Shown here piece after piece: positions 41,878 through 53,206 of a stretch of DNA of 64,000 nt (positions are counted from its first letter, which is position 1; each line of letters opens with the position of its first letter). The notes below the pieces were generated by a model. The model made no database searches. It was not told the DNA's origin and saw nothing but the letters and a program-made list of their open reading frames with translations. Both the position numbers and the translations under genes were made by a program. The stretch comes from Lichenostomus cassidix (Eukaryota > Chordata > Aves > Passeriformes > Meliphagidae): contig CM039182.1 of assembly GCA_008360975.2 (NCBI GenBank), positions 14,914,324-14,978,323 on the forward strand, given 5' to 3'.

Positions 41878-43592
41878 CTGCAGACAGTACAAAGAAAAAC
41901 CCGAAGTTGCATACGTGCATTGTAGGCTGAGCAAATAACAAATCACTCAAGTTATAACATTAGCATTAAAAGTGTTTTGACCTTCTAGAGAACATTTTGC
42001 AAAACACCCAGTTGTTATTAATCAAGTTAATTTTTCTGTCAACCTGACTATGTGATTCTTGTTCTCTGAAACTTCTCAATGCTGGTTTTCTTTGCCACAT
42101 TCAGCTTAGATTTCCTTCAAGGTAAAGAACACACAACTACAGCTTAACACATCTTTCTGGCCATTCTCCTATTTGCTTTCCAACAAAACTCAGATCTCAC
42201 CCATTGCAACCTCCTACCCCTAATCTCCACTTGTGTATGGGCAGCATCAGTGCATCATATTAACCTGAACTTATTAAGTCCAGTTTGATAATGTATTGCA
42301 AGCATTTAAACTGTTCAAACCTTTCCTCCCACAGTGCTCAGAGAGCTCACAGAGCTGGTGTAACTGAACAGCAATGCTGCCTTGGCTGAAATTCCTCCCA
42401 GTTTGGTCTGTCTTTTAAGCACAGAACTACTCAGGTCATGGTCCACTGTTCAGCACATGGTGTAGTACAAGACAAGTAGCTGACAACTATGCAGTCTGCT
42501 ATTCAAATGCACTTCTATCTCAGTACTTATCAGTGTTTCTTAGCTGACTGGTTTTGTATTGCAGAACATATTCAAGCCTTTCCACCTGGAAGCTCCAGCA
42601 CGAATCCACCAGCTATTGCTGGTCCAGGAAGTGTCTATGTACACATTACATACTCTTGCCCCAGGGCCAGCCAAAAGGACTGTCAGAAAAACAGCAGTGC
42701 AGATACCTCCCCTGACTAGCTCAGGCTCCAAATGTGTTTTTGCTTGCCTTTTTAAGGCTTAATAGCAAACAGGAGTTCTCCACCTAAATAAATCCAATTC
42801 TACATCAACCTGCAAAAAGAGCTCTTATGCCAGTGATCCATAGTGCCCACACAGGAAGCAGAACACAAACGAGCATCCACACATCAGCACAGCACTGAAT
42901 CCCCCATTCCGGAAGCAGCCCAGCAGGAACAGGTGTGAGTTACAGTAGTTACATTTTCATGTATTTCTATTATACTGGCATACACACACAGATCAATAGG
43001 AAAACTTAAACATATAAAGCAAACTAAAGTGATAGCACAGAATTATCATGCTATGGCACGCTTACTGAGCTGCTGTACGGTTACTGCAGGCTGATACAAA
43101 CTGCAGTAGAAAACTCCAGTGTCAAAAGCATCCCCAGAACTCAGCTGTGAGTTTTAATGCAGGCTCTGGTTGGGTCTGGACTCCCAAGTTTAAATGCAAA
43201 GTCTGTTGGCGCACAGGGTTTGTCACAGACTTTTGCTATGACTGACATTATGACATTTTAAGTTTTCTTCCCACAGAAGGAAAATATCTTCAATGTTTTA
43301 AAACTGCTACTTTTATTACAGGGCTTTCTAGTAAAATCACACTGGCTGTGTATCAGTTTGTGCTTTCCAGCATATCCAAGTAATGACACTGTAAATGATC
43401 TTAATGGAATTGAAAGTTCTTTGGCTTCAAGAGCAAAACACTCCTCCTTCACAGAAAGGACTCCATTTCTATATAAATGTAGTTTTTCTGTACAATTAAA
43501 AATGACAGAAATTGTTGCTTAGCATATGTAGTTTGTCAAATGGCAGATTGAGAGATTCAATTGATAACAATGAGCAATTAAAATCCATTTAC
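41878..43592 (-). other. MTPAP intron 8
   Basis: A 1.7-kb AT-rich intron. Short open frames occur on both strands but nothing recognisable is present. Confidence 0.85.
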
Positions 43593-43666
43593 CTTTCGAA
43601 GATTTATGGAATTCTTTCTGAAATCAAAGTTTCCAAAATATTCAAAAAACTCACCCAGCAACACAT
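43593..43666 (-). CDS. MTPAP: MTPAP exon 8 (PAP-associated domain)
   Basis: This 74-nt exon encodes residues 435 (part) to 459. The acceptor is TCCCTTAG|ATG and the donor [32 protein letters not shown] matches human [20 protein letters not shown]. The conserved FEYFGNF element belongs to the PAP/25A-associated fold. Confidence 0.96.
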
Positions 43667-43759
43667 CTAAGGGAAAGAAAAACAAAGGCCATCAGTAATA
43701 TTAAGGAAAAGTTTATTTTCAATATGCTCATAAAACAAAATTGATGGAGATTTACCTAC

Positions 43760-43852
43760 CAAGTGTTTCTGTATTTTTTGTAGGTTTAATCTTCCTTAAA
43801 TCACTAACAAATGAGCAATCATATCCTCCAATTATATGCTTGTCTTTTTCAC
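43760..43852 (-). CDS. MTPAP: MTPAP exon 7
   Basis: This 93-nt exon was found by following phase from exon 6. It encodes residues 404 (part) to 435 (part). The acceptor is CTTTCAG|GTG and the donor ACTTG|GTAGGT. The product includes DCSFVSDLRKIKPTKNTETL, aligning with human [20 protein letters not shown]. It is too short to appear as a long open frame but its alignment and splice sites are unambiguous. Confidence 0.96.
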
Positions 43853-45010
43853 CTGAAAGAAAAATTTTGGGCACATTTCAAACAATAAACAATAAATGCC
43901 ACAGTATTTAACAAAATTCAGAAAACAAACATGACTGAAAACAATGCTACCATATTACATAAATCAAATTAGGAATTCACAAGTGAACTTTCAGGTTCAA
44001 CCTAAGTGGTAAAAGAATTAAAAGAAAATAGTCTACAGATGGGCAAAGGAAAAGCATCATGAGTAAATCCTACATGAATAAGATAAACGACATTGTCATA
44101 TCTCTGACAATGCTTTTTATAAGTAACAAACATGGTATCTCTGCATAGAGGGCTGTAGCATATGCTAAACAGCACAACTCTCTGAGGTTATTACCCACAT
44201 GAGGGTTTCAAAATAGTCAGACCCAGTGTCCACTGTCTTTTTCTGAAAAACTTCAGAGAATTAGGAATACTCTTGTAAAATATCAGAACACGAGTTTTGT
44301 GTATAAAAAATTCCACAGAATTCTGATGGAAATGTTTAAAATTATTTTAAAGCAACTGAGCACAGACCTTTTTCTCCACTGAAAGCACTCAAAGCTTCCA
44401 AGGAAGCATGTCAATAAGCAGAAGACATGAGTGAGGAATCAAGAACTTGAGGTGTCATTCTCTATGCTTTCATACAATTCACTGAAGATAACACACTCTG
44501 AAAGCTGTGTATGAAACAGCCAGAACAGCTTGTTTGTGGAGATATAAGAATTATTCGCAAACGGCCTGAACAGTCTCAAGGATATTATAAAGTGGAGGAA
44601 AAAAACTACAGTCTTTCTTTTAAGCATTTGATATCTATAAAACAATACACATCATATCAGTCTCTACAAAATCCTTAACTCCAGAAACACAACCCTACAA
44701 GTCTTCTAAATAACAAAAATAAAAAATCAGCATAGGAGCACTGAAGAGATAAATTACTTTTAATTATCTAAGGTATAGAATAAGTTTAACCTCTCTGACT
44801 AGAATTCAGTATTGTATTGAAAATCGATTTATTTTGCCTTTAAAGATTCATTATTTTCACTAGAATTTACATATAAAATGTGTGTGTTCACTTAAACTTA
44901 AGGCACACGTAATATCCATCAGCATTTGAGAGCATAAAAAATTTTTTGGGGTTTATTTATCTGTTTAGAGAAAATGAATGTGCAATAAACACAGAAACAG
45001 CTGTGCTTAC
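43853..45010 (-). other. MTPAP intron 6
   Basis: A 1.16-kb AT-rich intron without recognisable repeats or coding sequence. Confidence 0.85.
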
Positions 45011-45237
45011 CTGCCAGTTCTTTAAGCTGGTCTAGTGTAGGAATGATAGGTGGCGATCTCCTTTGCAGAAAGAACATGACCATCATGGTCAGGGAGAAGT
45101 TTGTAATCCAGGTACCAGGAGCACTGTTTGTAAGTCCATGAACACGGGCCCAGCATCGTATAGTGAACACCAATGCTCGTACGCGGGAATCAAGACAGCC
45201 ATAGATATACAGGAGTTCTGAACTTCTTATAGCAATG
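45011..45237 (-). CDS. MTPAP: MTPAP exon 6 (central domain)
   Basis: The exon completes codon 328 and runs to one base of codon 404. The acceptor is TCCTCAG|CATTGC and the donor [35 protein letters not shown] and [18 protein letters not shown] (371-388) are near-identical to the vertebrate enzyme and form the helical central domain that binds the incoming nucleotide. Confidence 0.98.
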
Positions 45238-45376
45238 CTGAGGAAGAAATGAGAAGATGTGTAAATAATGAGAGAATTATGAAGTATCAGGTGCAGTGTT
45301 CATTGTTCAATATAAGAGAAGAGGGCACCCATTAAAAAAACCCCAACTTTTACACATTTTAAAAAACAGAAGAGAA

Positions 45377-45431
45377 TCATAGAACAGTAGAATGCTTTGG
45401 ATTGAAACACCTGAATTGTCCAGGATCACAC
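45377..45431 (-). mobile_element. CR1 3'-terminal scrap
   Basis: Within MTPAP intron 5, GAATCATAGAACAGTAGAATGC followed by a 'ttggattgaaacacctgaa' block resembles the reverse complement of the CR1 3' end (AGAATCATAGAATC...AGGTTGGAAAAGACC). Only about 55 bases are recognisable, so the call is tentative. Confidence 0.55.
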
Positions 45432-46374
45432 ACCTGGTAGTTTCCCATAGTAGGAAAGATACAGTTCTGGGTAAATAATAACATTGCATTTGCACTGTTT
45501 CCTGTTTCCCTGTTCCACATCACAGTGGGAGGAAAAAAAACCCCAAAAATAAAAAAAATCACCATCAAGTACTGTGGAGTCAAACTATGCAGAACTGAGG
45601 TAAAAATGGTAATTTAGCCACAACTGTCTTTGAGGTACATTAGTTAGTATCTCTACCCTAATATATAATAAAATATAAATGGAACTTCTTTTACAGCTTT
45701 TATCTGAAGAGATAAAAAGCTACACTGAAAAATAACCTAAGTCCAGAGACACAATGAAATCCACAAAACAAGTCAGTTTGGTAATTTTCAAATGATTACT
45801 GCTTAGTTGAGCTGAAAAAACAACTAATCTGGAAGGATAAAGATTTTCAGATGGATCAGTTTTTGATCTCCTTATTCACACTGTTATACAATCATTAATA
45901 TATTGTACAAATGGGAGGGCAAGGAAAAGTAGGAAAAAAATGGAATTACAGTACGAGAGTAAAACTTTGGTTCAGTTTTAGCCTGAAGTGCTAAAAATTG
46001 TTCTAAAAATTCAGCACAGCCTTTTGGGGATATTTACTAGGTCAAAATTTTGTAACACCTGGACTTCTGAAATTTCAGCTGTGAGGTGCTTTATGGTATC
46101 CAGAGGGATTTCCTTCTAGTAAAAATGATAACAAGACAAGCAGTCCCAACCAGTCAAACCACCAGCAGTGAATTACAAGGAAGCTTGTACAGAATTACGT
46201 GGTGACTTTCACCGTGGCCACATATAGAGAAGTAATTTTATTGTAAGAAAATTGTTCAATACTGTCTTAACAACTCCTGCATATTCTGAAACAGAACTTT
46301 GGGTAATTCAGAAAACTGAGTGTATCTGATCTGATTGTATCTGATGCAGACATCACAAAACTGCACTAAACTCG

Positions 46375-46661
46375 TATCACAGAATCACAAAATATGCTGA
46401 GTTGCATGGGACCCACAAGGATCATCGATGCCCAACTCCTGGCCCTGCACAGGACAGCCCCAAGAGTCACACCATGAGCCTAAGAGCATTCCAAAAGCTT
46501 TTTGAACTCTGTCAGTTTTGGTGCTGTGACCACTGCCCTGGGAAGCCTGTTCCAGTGCTCAACCATCCTCTGGCTGAAGAACCTTTTCCTAGGATCCAAC
46601 CTAAACCTTCCTACACCTTCCCTGACACAACTTCAGGCCATTTCCTTGGGTCCTGTCATGG
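46375..46661 (-). mobile_element. CR1 LINE 3' end, antisense
   Basis: In MTPAP intron 5, the plus strand begins with ATCACAGAATCACAAAAT and continues through 'aaggatcatcgatgcccaactcctggccctgcacaggac', 'gggaagcctgttccagtgctc', 'gaagaaccttttcctag' and 'ttcaggccatttccttgggtcctgtc'. This is the reverse complement of a CR1 3' region. It appears to be the same subfamily as the copy at 55310-55858, which has the 'cctgtgcagggccaggagttggac' block in the opposite orientation. It ends about 135 bases before the minisatellite. Confidence 0.9.
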
Positions 46662-46791
46662 TATCCTGAAGGATAATCACTCATATTTTTATATTTTCCA
46701 ACAACAATCAAAAGGGTCAGTAACTCATTTTTGGCTATGTACACTCATGCCAGGGTTGTTTACTGGAGGGAGGGGATTATTTCTGACTAAA

Positions 46792-46800
46792 TCACGTGAC
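46792..46800. promoter_or_regulatory. CACGTG E-box (TCACGTGAC)
   Basis: A TCACGTGAC sequence immediately abuts the minisatellite. It fits the extended palindromic E-box bound by USF and MiT/TFE factors. One short motif is weak evidence; its interest comes from its place beside a CpG-rich block with a CTCF-type motif in MTPAP intron 5. Confidence 0.35.
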
Positions 46801-47097
46801 AGCACAGCCCCCAGGGACAGCACAGCCCCCAGGGACAGCACAGCCCCCAGGGACAGCACAGCCCCGAGGGACAGCACAGCCCCCAGGGACAGCACAGCTC
46901 CAAGGGACAGCACAGCCCCCAGGGACAGCACAGCCCCCAGGGACAGCACAGCCCCCAGGGACAGCACAGCCCCGAGGGACAGCACAGCCCCCAGGAACTG
47001 CACAGCCCCCAGGAACTGCACAGCCCCGAGGGACAGCACAGCCCCCAGGGACAGCACAGCCCCGAGGGACAGCACAGCCCCCAGGGACAGCACAGCC
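46798..47097 (+). repeat. 18-bp minisatellite in MTPAP intron 5
   Basis: About 16.7 tandem copies of GACAGCACAGCCCCCAGG span 300 bases. Variants include CCCGAGG for CCCCAGG, a CTCCAAGG copy, and two adjacent copies beginning AACTGCACAGC. Because the unit is a multiple of three and lacks stops, it stays open in several frames on both strands (DSTAPR repeats on the plus strand, LGAVLS repeats on the minus strand), so the long open frame across it is an artefact of periodicity. It lies in the intron between exons 5 and 6, so it is spliced out. Copy number is likely variable between individuals. Confidence 0.95.
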
Positions 47098-47138
47098 ATG
47101 TCTGCTCTCCGCTGGCACAGAGCGGCATTGCTGGGCAG

Positions 47139-47160
47139 CCGGCGCCCCCTAGCGGCACTG
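47139..47160 (-). promoter_or_regulatory. Strong CTCF-type motif
   Basis: The minus strand reads GTGCCGCTAGGGGGCGCCGG here, an excellent fit to the core CTCF consensus (CCNNNAGGGGGCGC). It sits just after the minisatellite in a short CpG-rich patch (about 47095-47215) inside an otherwise AT-rich intron. Binding is inferred from the motif only. Confidence 0.55.
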
Positions 47161-47682
47161 CTCAGACAGCCCCGCGCGGCGGGAACACCGCAGGCTGCCT
47201 TCCCGACACCGGGAATTCACTCGGCATCCAAGGGGTCTTCCCAACAAACAGGTGTATGCAGGCATTTAACGAGAAGAAAAGGACACCAAAATAACTAGGA
47301 ACCAAAGCACTAAAAATTAGTATTCTGGAGCTGCTTATTCTGAAGAGTAATCAAGAAAGGCTGTGTAAATGCCGAAGGGAAAAAATAGTTAACGAACACT
47401 CACTGCCTTCTTTCAATTCTTTTTAAGACAACCTTATTGCATAGACTGGGTTTTGAGTCTTCAACTTCAGCTAGCAAGTATTTCCTATGATGGAGAAAGA
47501 TAACTTAAGGACATCAAAATCTAAGCTCTAGAAGTCAAAAAATATCCTTTTGACTTTCAGAGCCAACATTCTGATTTGTTAAGAACACGGAAAGGAGAAG
47601 ACTAAACAGTTGTTATCATAGATTTTCAGAACATTTAAAGTACATCAGAATTCTCTGCAAACTGTTTAAAACCAGGTCTCAC

Positions 47683-47894
47683 CTGTTGCTCACTGACAGA
47701 TCACACTCGAATCCTGTTGGTTGATGGAAAAATTTCACCAGAGGGCAGCGGGCATTGAGTATCTTCTGTACATTCGCACACCCAGGACCAAAATTATCAA
47801 GGCAATCACCAATCACTGAAAGAATCCTCTGAGTTGCTAATCTTTCTGATGGTAATCTTTTCATCTGATACTCCATTTCAAAGGGACCTTTTGG
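47683..47894 (-). CDS. MTPAP: MTPAP exon 5 (third catalytic Asp)
   Basis: The exon encodes residues 258-327 plus two bases of codon 328. The acceptor is GTGTTAG|CCAAAA and the donor [31 protein letters not shown] matches the human palm strand closely; the final Asp is residue 322 and equals the third catalytic carboxylate. The long intron 4 (47895-51656) lies upstream of it. Confidence 0.98.
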
Positions 47895-50800
47895 CTAACA
47901 CAGAATTTTAAAAGCAAGCTGTTAGCTCTCGAATGAAAGAGACATTTGAAAGTACTTCCGACAGACCACAGAAATTTGCAGACAAGTTTGTACAACTAGA
48001 ACTGAAAGACAAGAATTATTCAAAGCAGTCCACCAAACTTAAAATAGGTAAAACATATTGCTCACTCTTTTACACTCTTTATTGGTGATTCAATTTTTCC
48101 AGGTTAATAGTGATCAACTCACTGTAAAGATACATGCTCAAACAAAAGTATAATACTACTATATCTCACTATTGGCTAAAAGGAGTTCTGGAATTACCAG
48201 GAGAGCATAAATGCACCGACTGCAAAAGAGTAGCATACAATTAGAGAGGGGCAACACAACCAAATTACCATTCATTTCAAACTACCAGTAATTCCATTTC
48301 AAATCCTTGAAGAACAATGAATTATTAGTAAATCAAGTAGCAGGGTAAAGAAAAATGTCTTTTCATTTAAAAAAAAAGTTTAAAATTTTAGCATGCAAAT
48401 TACTTCATCCTTCAAAACTAAGATAAAATTCTGTAAGACTTAATCATATCATATACAGTTTTACTGAAAGACAAAAAATATTGTGAAGATATATTCTAAC
48501 ATCAGAAATTAACTTTTCTGTAGGTCTTCATATTTTGATTTGCTTTATCTGTAGTTTTTACCTCAATAAAATACCTGTGAAATCTCTGTTTTCTTTATAG
48601 TCTGTGTTTTTAAGCCTTTTCAGCTAATTTTGCTTGCTAATCCAATACTTGACACTGATTTATCCTCCCCCTTGGAACATGTCACGGGTGAATGCATAGT
48701 ATACAAACAAAATTACATCGACCCAACTAGTAACTGAGACAGAGCAGGTTACTTTTGCTGTCACCAAATTAGTGAACTCACAGACAGGTGAAACAATTCA
48801 GAAGTTATGGACTTTGCAACCTCTCCCATGAAGTCACTTCAGGTGCTGAATTTCTGAGTCTCTCTGGCAATCACCGAGGTGACTGTTCCTGCTCCCCTCC
48901 TGCCAATGGCTCCTCCTGTCAGCACGAGTGGTGAAACATGCCAGGACAGAGGCTCCTAATCCCATCTGGCTGCTAGGCTGCATGCTGCAGTAGGACTGGC
49001 TCCAAGTGAAAGGAGCCTGTAACTATCAACATCGAGGTAATTAACAGGAAAAATAAAGATAAGGACTCAGCGGCCATATAGGGGTGCTGGTGTTGATAGT
49101 CATATTCGTAACAATATGAATAAAACCACAATAGGCCTTTCCAGACAGCACCTCACTATCTTTCAAAAACTGAATGAAGACTTTTTTGTAATGATGGAGT
49201 AGATACTCTTACTCATTGACAGAACCTTCATATATGCTTTGGTGCTAGATACGGGGTTTGAAGTACTGATACACTTGCCCCAACACAGGTTCTTCCCCTA
49301 CTCTTGCCATGTTACTCAAAAACAGAAAATAAGGTGAACTATTACTTGTGGGTAAATTGATACAGTAACCTAAGCAAGAAGCATAACTGTTTCAACAAAA
49401 CTTGCTACTCTAAAAATACCACAGAGCCCTGTTTTAAGTCATTCATTAATCTCCCTAACTGCCCACATGTCATAGCTGTGGTCTAACATTGTATTGATAA
49501 TCCACTCTTGATAAAGAATGTTATCACTTTTGCCCCTTTTTTAAATTTACAACTAGTAATCAGTTTGCCATAAGGCTCAAGAAAAGTTATTTCATGTAAA
49601 TAGGTGCTGAAATGCCTGATTCTCCTCCATTGCTGGCACCTCCTGAAAGGCTACAAAAGTGAGGAAATCAGAAGATACTTTTTCTATTGTTGCTAAATTA
49701 CTTGTAACTAAAGCTACCTCCCCTTTTTCTCCCCACAGTAATGTCTCTCAACCATCCACAGGCAATCACAGCTGCTAGTAAACTCAGTCATCATCAAATA
49801 CTCTACATTTCACAACAGAACTTCTATCTCTACAAAGGCTACACAATAAAGAAAACGGCTAGTTACCAAACATGCTTTGAAAATAGATATTTTATACTTG
49901 AAAAGTATTCATTCAAAATTTAAGAGGTAACTTTACTATTTAAATGTAAAGGGTTCCTAGATTTTAACACTTCTGACACACACAATCTTTCTCTTCAGCT
50001 GACATATTTGCTTTCATTGGGTTTTATCACTGTAGTAATACTAAAATCTATATACATTTATAGATTATTTGAAGGGTTACTTCTTTAAAAGTAAATTACA
50101 TGGCAATATACAAATTGTATCGAAAAGCTGAGAGAATTTTCAACCTTCAAAAGCTTAAGCCCATTGTCTTTTAAGGAAAACAGAGCTCGTTTTTCCCAAA
50201 CTCCCTGTCACCACACAAATAAAACTTTTCTCAATATGAGAATTGCTTTATTATTAACTCAGAATCCATGAAGAATCCCAACTTCTCCACTGGGCATTTC
50301 TGACCTAATTCACCCTTTTTCCTATCCTGATTCTCATTATCTCTCTTTCCTACTTAATTCTCCAATCTTACAGGATACTTACCCATTCACAGTCAAAAAA
50401 CAGTAGCAAGACATAAGATCCTTCCAAAAATGCCTGATCCAGTCCCTTCCTATTTTCTGTGCCTACATGCACGAGGCCCAAGATACAACATACTCTAAAT
50501 AACCACTACAATTTGAAGCAGCTCAAATACAAAGCATTCACAAACTAAACTAAACCTGTGAAGTCAGACACATAGTGCAAGTTTCCAAATCACACCATGG
50601 GTAAAGACATGATTCAGATGAAATTTAGTATGTACACTGAAAAAGGCAAGACTGCTGACTGCATAATGCTTACTGGAGATATTGTAACCCTCAGCTTCTC
50701 AAGGTAGTGGCAAATTCTATGTTTTGGTCAACAAATTCAATTTCAAGACCCTATGCTTGCTTAGAAATCACTGCTTGTTTTGATGCTTACTGTTGTATTA

Positions 50801-51656
50801 TCAATGAGGCTTTCAAATAACTTACCTTATGTAAAATACCTTATGTAAGGTACCTTATGTAATGTCTGACAACTGAAAGCATCTGCGTTGTTGATCTGGC
50901 TCAGTTCCTGTTTGCTCCTGTGTCCTGGTCCCCAGAACATCTACAGTTCCCACATGCCAGCTCAAACTCAAGCTCCTTTCAGAATTAAGCCAACTAATTC
51001 CCTTCACAATGAAAATCAGGCTAACATGGGAATTTTCTCTGGACAGTGTGTCACCTGCAACCATTCACCATTACTATCCCAGGTCCTGAGCTTTCACACC
51101 TCCACACACACAAAGTGTGTGTATAAATACATACACAGCCCAGTACAAAACCCAGTAATTTTCCTGGAGCAGTAAGTCATCTCTTTAAGGTAAGGAAAAG
51201 AACCTGACAACCCTCCCAAAATATAGATGTGAGCAGGTGCACAAGCTTACTCTGCTTTAGGACACAGAGGACCCTAAAAAAACAAAGCCAAGTTTTAACA
51301 GAACATGGCTGAAGCCCAGAAGCTACAGAGAAGAAAATGCAACAGTAGAATGGGAAGGTCTGACTCTGCTGAAACAATTTGAGAGGATGAGGGTTTTTTT
51401 CATAGTGAAATTCACCCTAATAGTACAAAATTTACGTAAACACCAAATAATTTTCTTCCTATTGCAAAGATCTCTTCCATGTCACGTTCATTATTTCAAA
51501 GTTTTCAAATCCAAACATTCAAATAAACTTGTCCACATTCTATAGTAAGAACACATGTAAAACCTAAATAAAAATAAACTGATTCCTGTGTGTGAAACAG
51601 TAAATGAGCTGCTCTGCTGAAGAAATCCAAACTGAAGATGTACACCATAATCTTAC
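47895..51656 (-). other. MTPAP intron 4
   Basis: The longest MTPAP intron, 3.8 kb and AT-rich. Apart from the 14-bp triplet at 50823-50864 I see no recognisable repeat, gene or RNA. Confidence 0.8.
50823..50864 (+). repeat. Three 14-bp tandem copies
   Basis: TACCTTATGTAA followed by AA, GG or TG is repeated three times without gaps at 50823, 50837 and 50851, inside MTPAP intron 4. The first 12 bases are identical in all copies, so the expansion is recent or constrained. Each TTATGTAA is one base from the TTATGCAA-type C/EBP or PAR-bZIP palindrome. Confidence 0.9.
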
Positions 51657-51881
51657 CATTTTTGTAGCATGCTTTCGTGTATCACAGAAGTCCAAAAACA
51701 TGTCCACATCAGATCCCAGTTTGCCAAATGTGTTGACTGAAGAGCCAAATGGCTTTACAGTGCTGTCTGGGAAATATGCACGTGTAAAATCCCGAACCAA
51801 AGAACAGGCCAGAAATCGGAGCTTGATGTTTTCTTCTGTAAGCTGATGCTCATTCAGTAGAATGTACATCTGACTGCTTAT
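51657..51881 (-). CDS. MTPAP: MTPAP exon 4 (catalytic palm, DxD)
   Basis: The exon encodes residues 183-257, 75 codons exactly. The acceptor is GAACTAG|ATAAGC and the donor AAAATG|GTAAGA. It carries the nucleotidyltransferase signature: [17 protein letters not shown] at about 228-244, with the metal-binding Asp residues at 240 and 242. The helix before it ([15 protein letters not shown]) is strongly conserved. All residues needed for metal-dependent nucleotidyl transfer in this exon are present. Confidence 0.98.
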
Positions 51882-52062
51882 CTAGTTCAGAAAATAAACA
51901 CTGTAAAAATACAATGACCCATCTTCTACCTATAAACATATATTTTAATCTACTTAATGCAATTAGAAGGTTATTTTTTTAATTTCAAAAAGGTTTCTTT
52001 CATATAGAGAAATTATTTTCACAATAGTAATAACAATAAAATAAATAATTCATTATTTATTT

Positions 52063-52098
52063 CAGTGTAGGAGAACCATTCAATGTAGGAGAATCATT
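52063..52098 (+). repeat. 18-bp tandem duplication
   Basis: CAGTGTAGGAGAACCATT and CAATGTAGGAGAATCATT lie side by side in MTPAP intron 3. They differ at two positions. This is a simple local duplication. Confidence 0.85.
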
Positions 52099-52228
52099 CA
52101 CATAAAATTCTAATATGTTACTTTTTTAATAGAAATAAATTGCTTTATAAATTTCACATGCCCACTTGCAAATCTGAAATGAACATGGTTCATTTTTAAT
52201 TAAGAGAGATCTAGAAACGTCTACTTAC

Positions 52229-52462
52229 GCTGTCTGCAAGACAAAGCTTTTGAATAAGGTCTTTCACTGGAATGTGACTCTGAGGAGAAAAGTGAAGTGG
52301 TGTCTCTTCAACATGTTGACCCACTGGATTTTTCAGTGTGAAAGTAAAAAGTCTTGATTTAAATGGGACAACATGATGCTCTGAAGCACTTGGGATTCCA
52401 ACAGCATCCTGCAACGAGGCTATACTGCTCTTTTCTGAAAACTCTATTAAAGCATTGATGCC
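52229..52462 (-). CDS. MTPAP: MTPAP exon 3 (RNA-recognition-like domain, part 2)
   Basis: The exon encodes residues 105-182 in phase 0 at both ends. The acceptor is GTTTTAG|GGC and the donor GACAGC|GTAAGT. It opens with GINALIEFSEKSSIASLQ, aligning with human GLYAVVEFCQKESIGSLQ, which fixes the acceptor. The later part (VPFKSRLFTFTLKN) also matches the human protein. Confidence 0.97.
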
Positions 52463-53033
52463 CTAAAACATTAAGAATGGAAATACAAGGTTAGAGAAAT
52501 GCATAAAATGATTGAATTCATTGTACTGATATTATTCAGATGTTTCTGGGGCTACTAAGACAGATTAATCAAACAGCCCTGAAGTCAAATGCTAGGTTCA
52601 ATATCTCAACACATTTTAGATGCTTTTTTCACAAGAGTTTAAAAGTATTTAGGAAGTGCTACTCTTGGCATTAAGCACTAAACATAAAAGTTCTGAAATA
52701 TATTAATCTTCACAACTAAAATACTCAAGAAACACATAAAAAAGAGCTATCTCTATTGTCAGAACAATGAACAGTGCTATATAAAAGTTTCAAAGACAGT
52801 GCAAAACAGGTTGCTGGCTATTCCTTAGAGGTGTTGCTTTGCTGACTTACGAACAAAAATCAAGTGCTCAGCAGCTTGTGAACATTAGCACAGATGAAAA
52901 TTGGTTTAATGTACTAATTGTAGATAATTGTATATAATAAGCTTAACTCATGTGTGAGGCCTGAACCAAATTTTCTTTCTGGTATTCCTTTTTATCTAAG
53001 TCTAGATTTTAGTTTACATTATTAATTACTTAC
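52463..53033 (-). other. MTPAP intron 2
   Basis: A 571-base AT-rich intron; nothing else is recognised in it. Confidence 0.85.
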
Positions 53034-53206
53034 ACGATTTTCAAAAAAGAAATGACTCCTAACATTTCCATGACTGGATAAGTACTGCAGTAATTTTTTT
53101 TCATTAAGTTTTGATGGGCACTTAATTAAAACAGTCCGTTCAGCTTGATCCAGTCGTTCTGTCTGGACTTCAGCAAAAGTCTTTATCCTGGTACTGACTT
53201 CAGCAT
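53034..53206 (-). CDS. MTPAP: MTPAP exon 2 (RNA-recognition-like domain, part 1)
   Basis: The exon encodes residues 47-104. The acceptor is TTTTCACAG|ATGCTG and the donor CGT|GTAAGT. The product contains AERTVLIKCPSKLNEKKLL and ends in SHFFFENR, aligning with the human segment around the AQRTVLIHCPEK motif. This begins the RNA-recognition-like domain that supports dimerisation and RNA binding in the human enzyme. Confidence 0.97.

Noticed and set aside
46402..47298. A 298-codon plus-strand open frame with DSTAPR repeats, and 108-124-codon minus-strand frames with repeated LGAVLS or CAVPGG
   Set aside because: It spans an antisense CR1 fragment and the 18-bp minisatellite in MTPAP intron 5. 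The openness comes from a 3-divisible, stop-free repeat unit in several frames at once.
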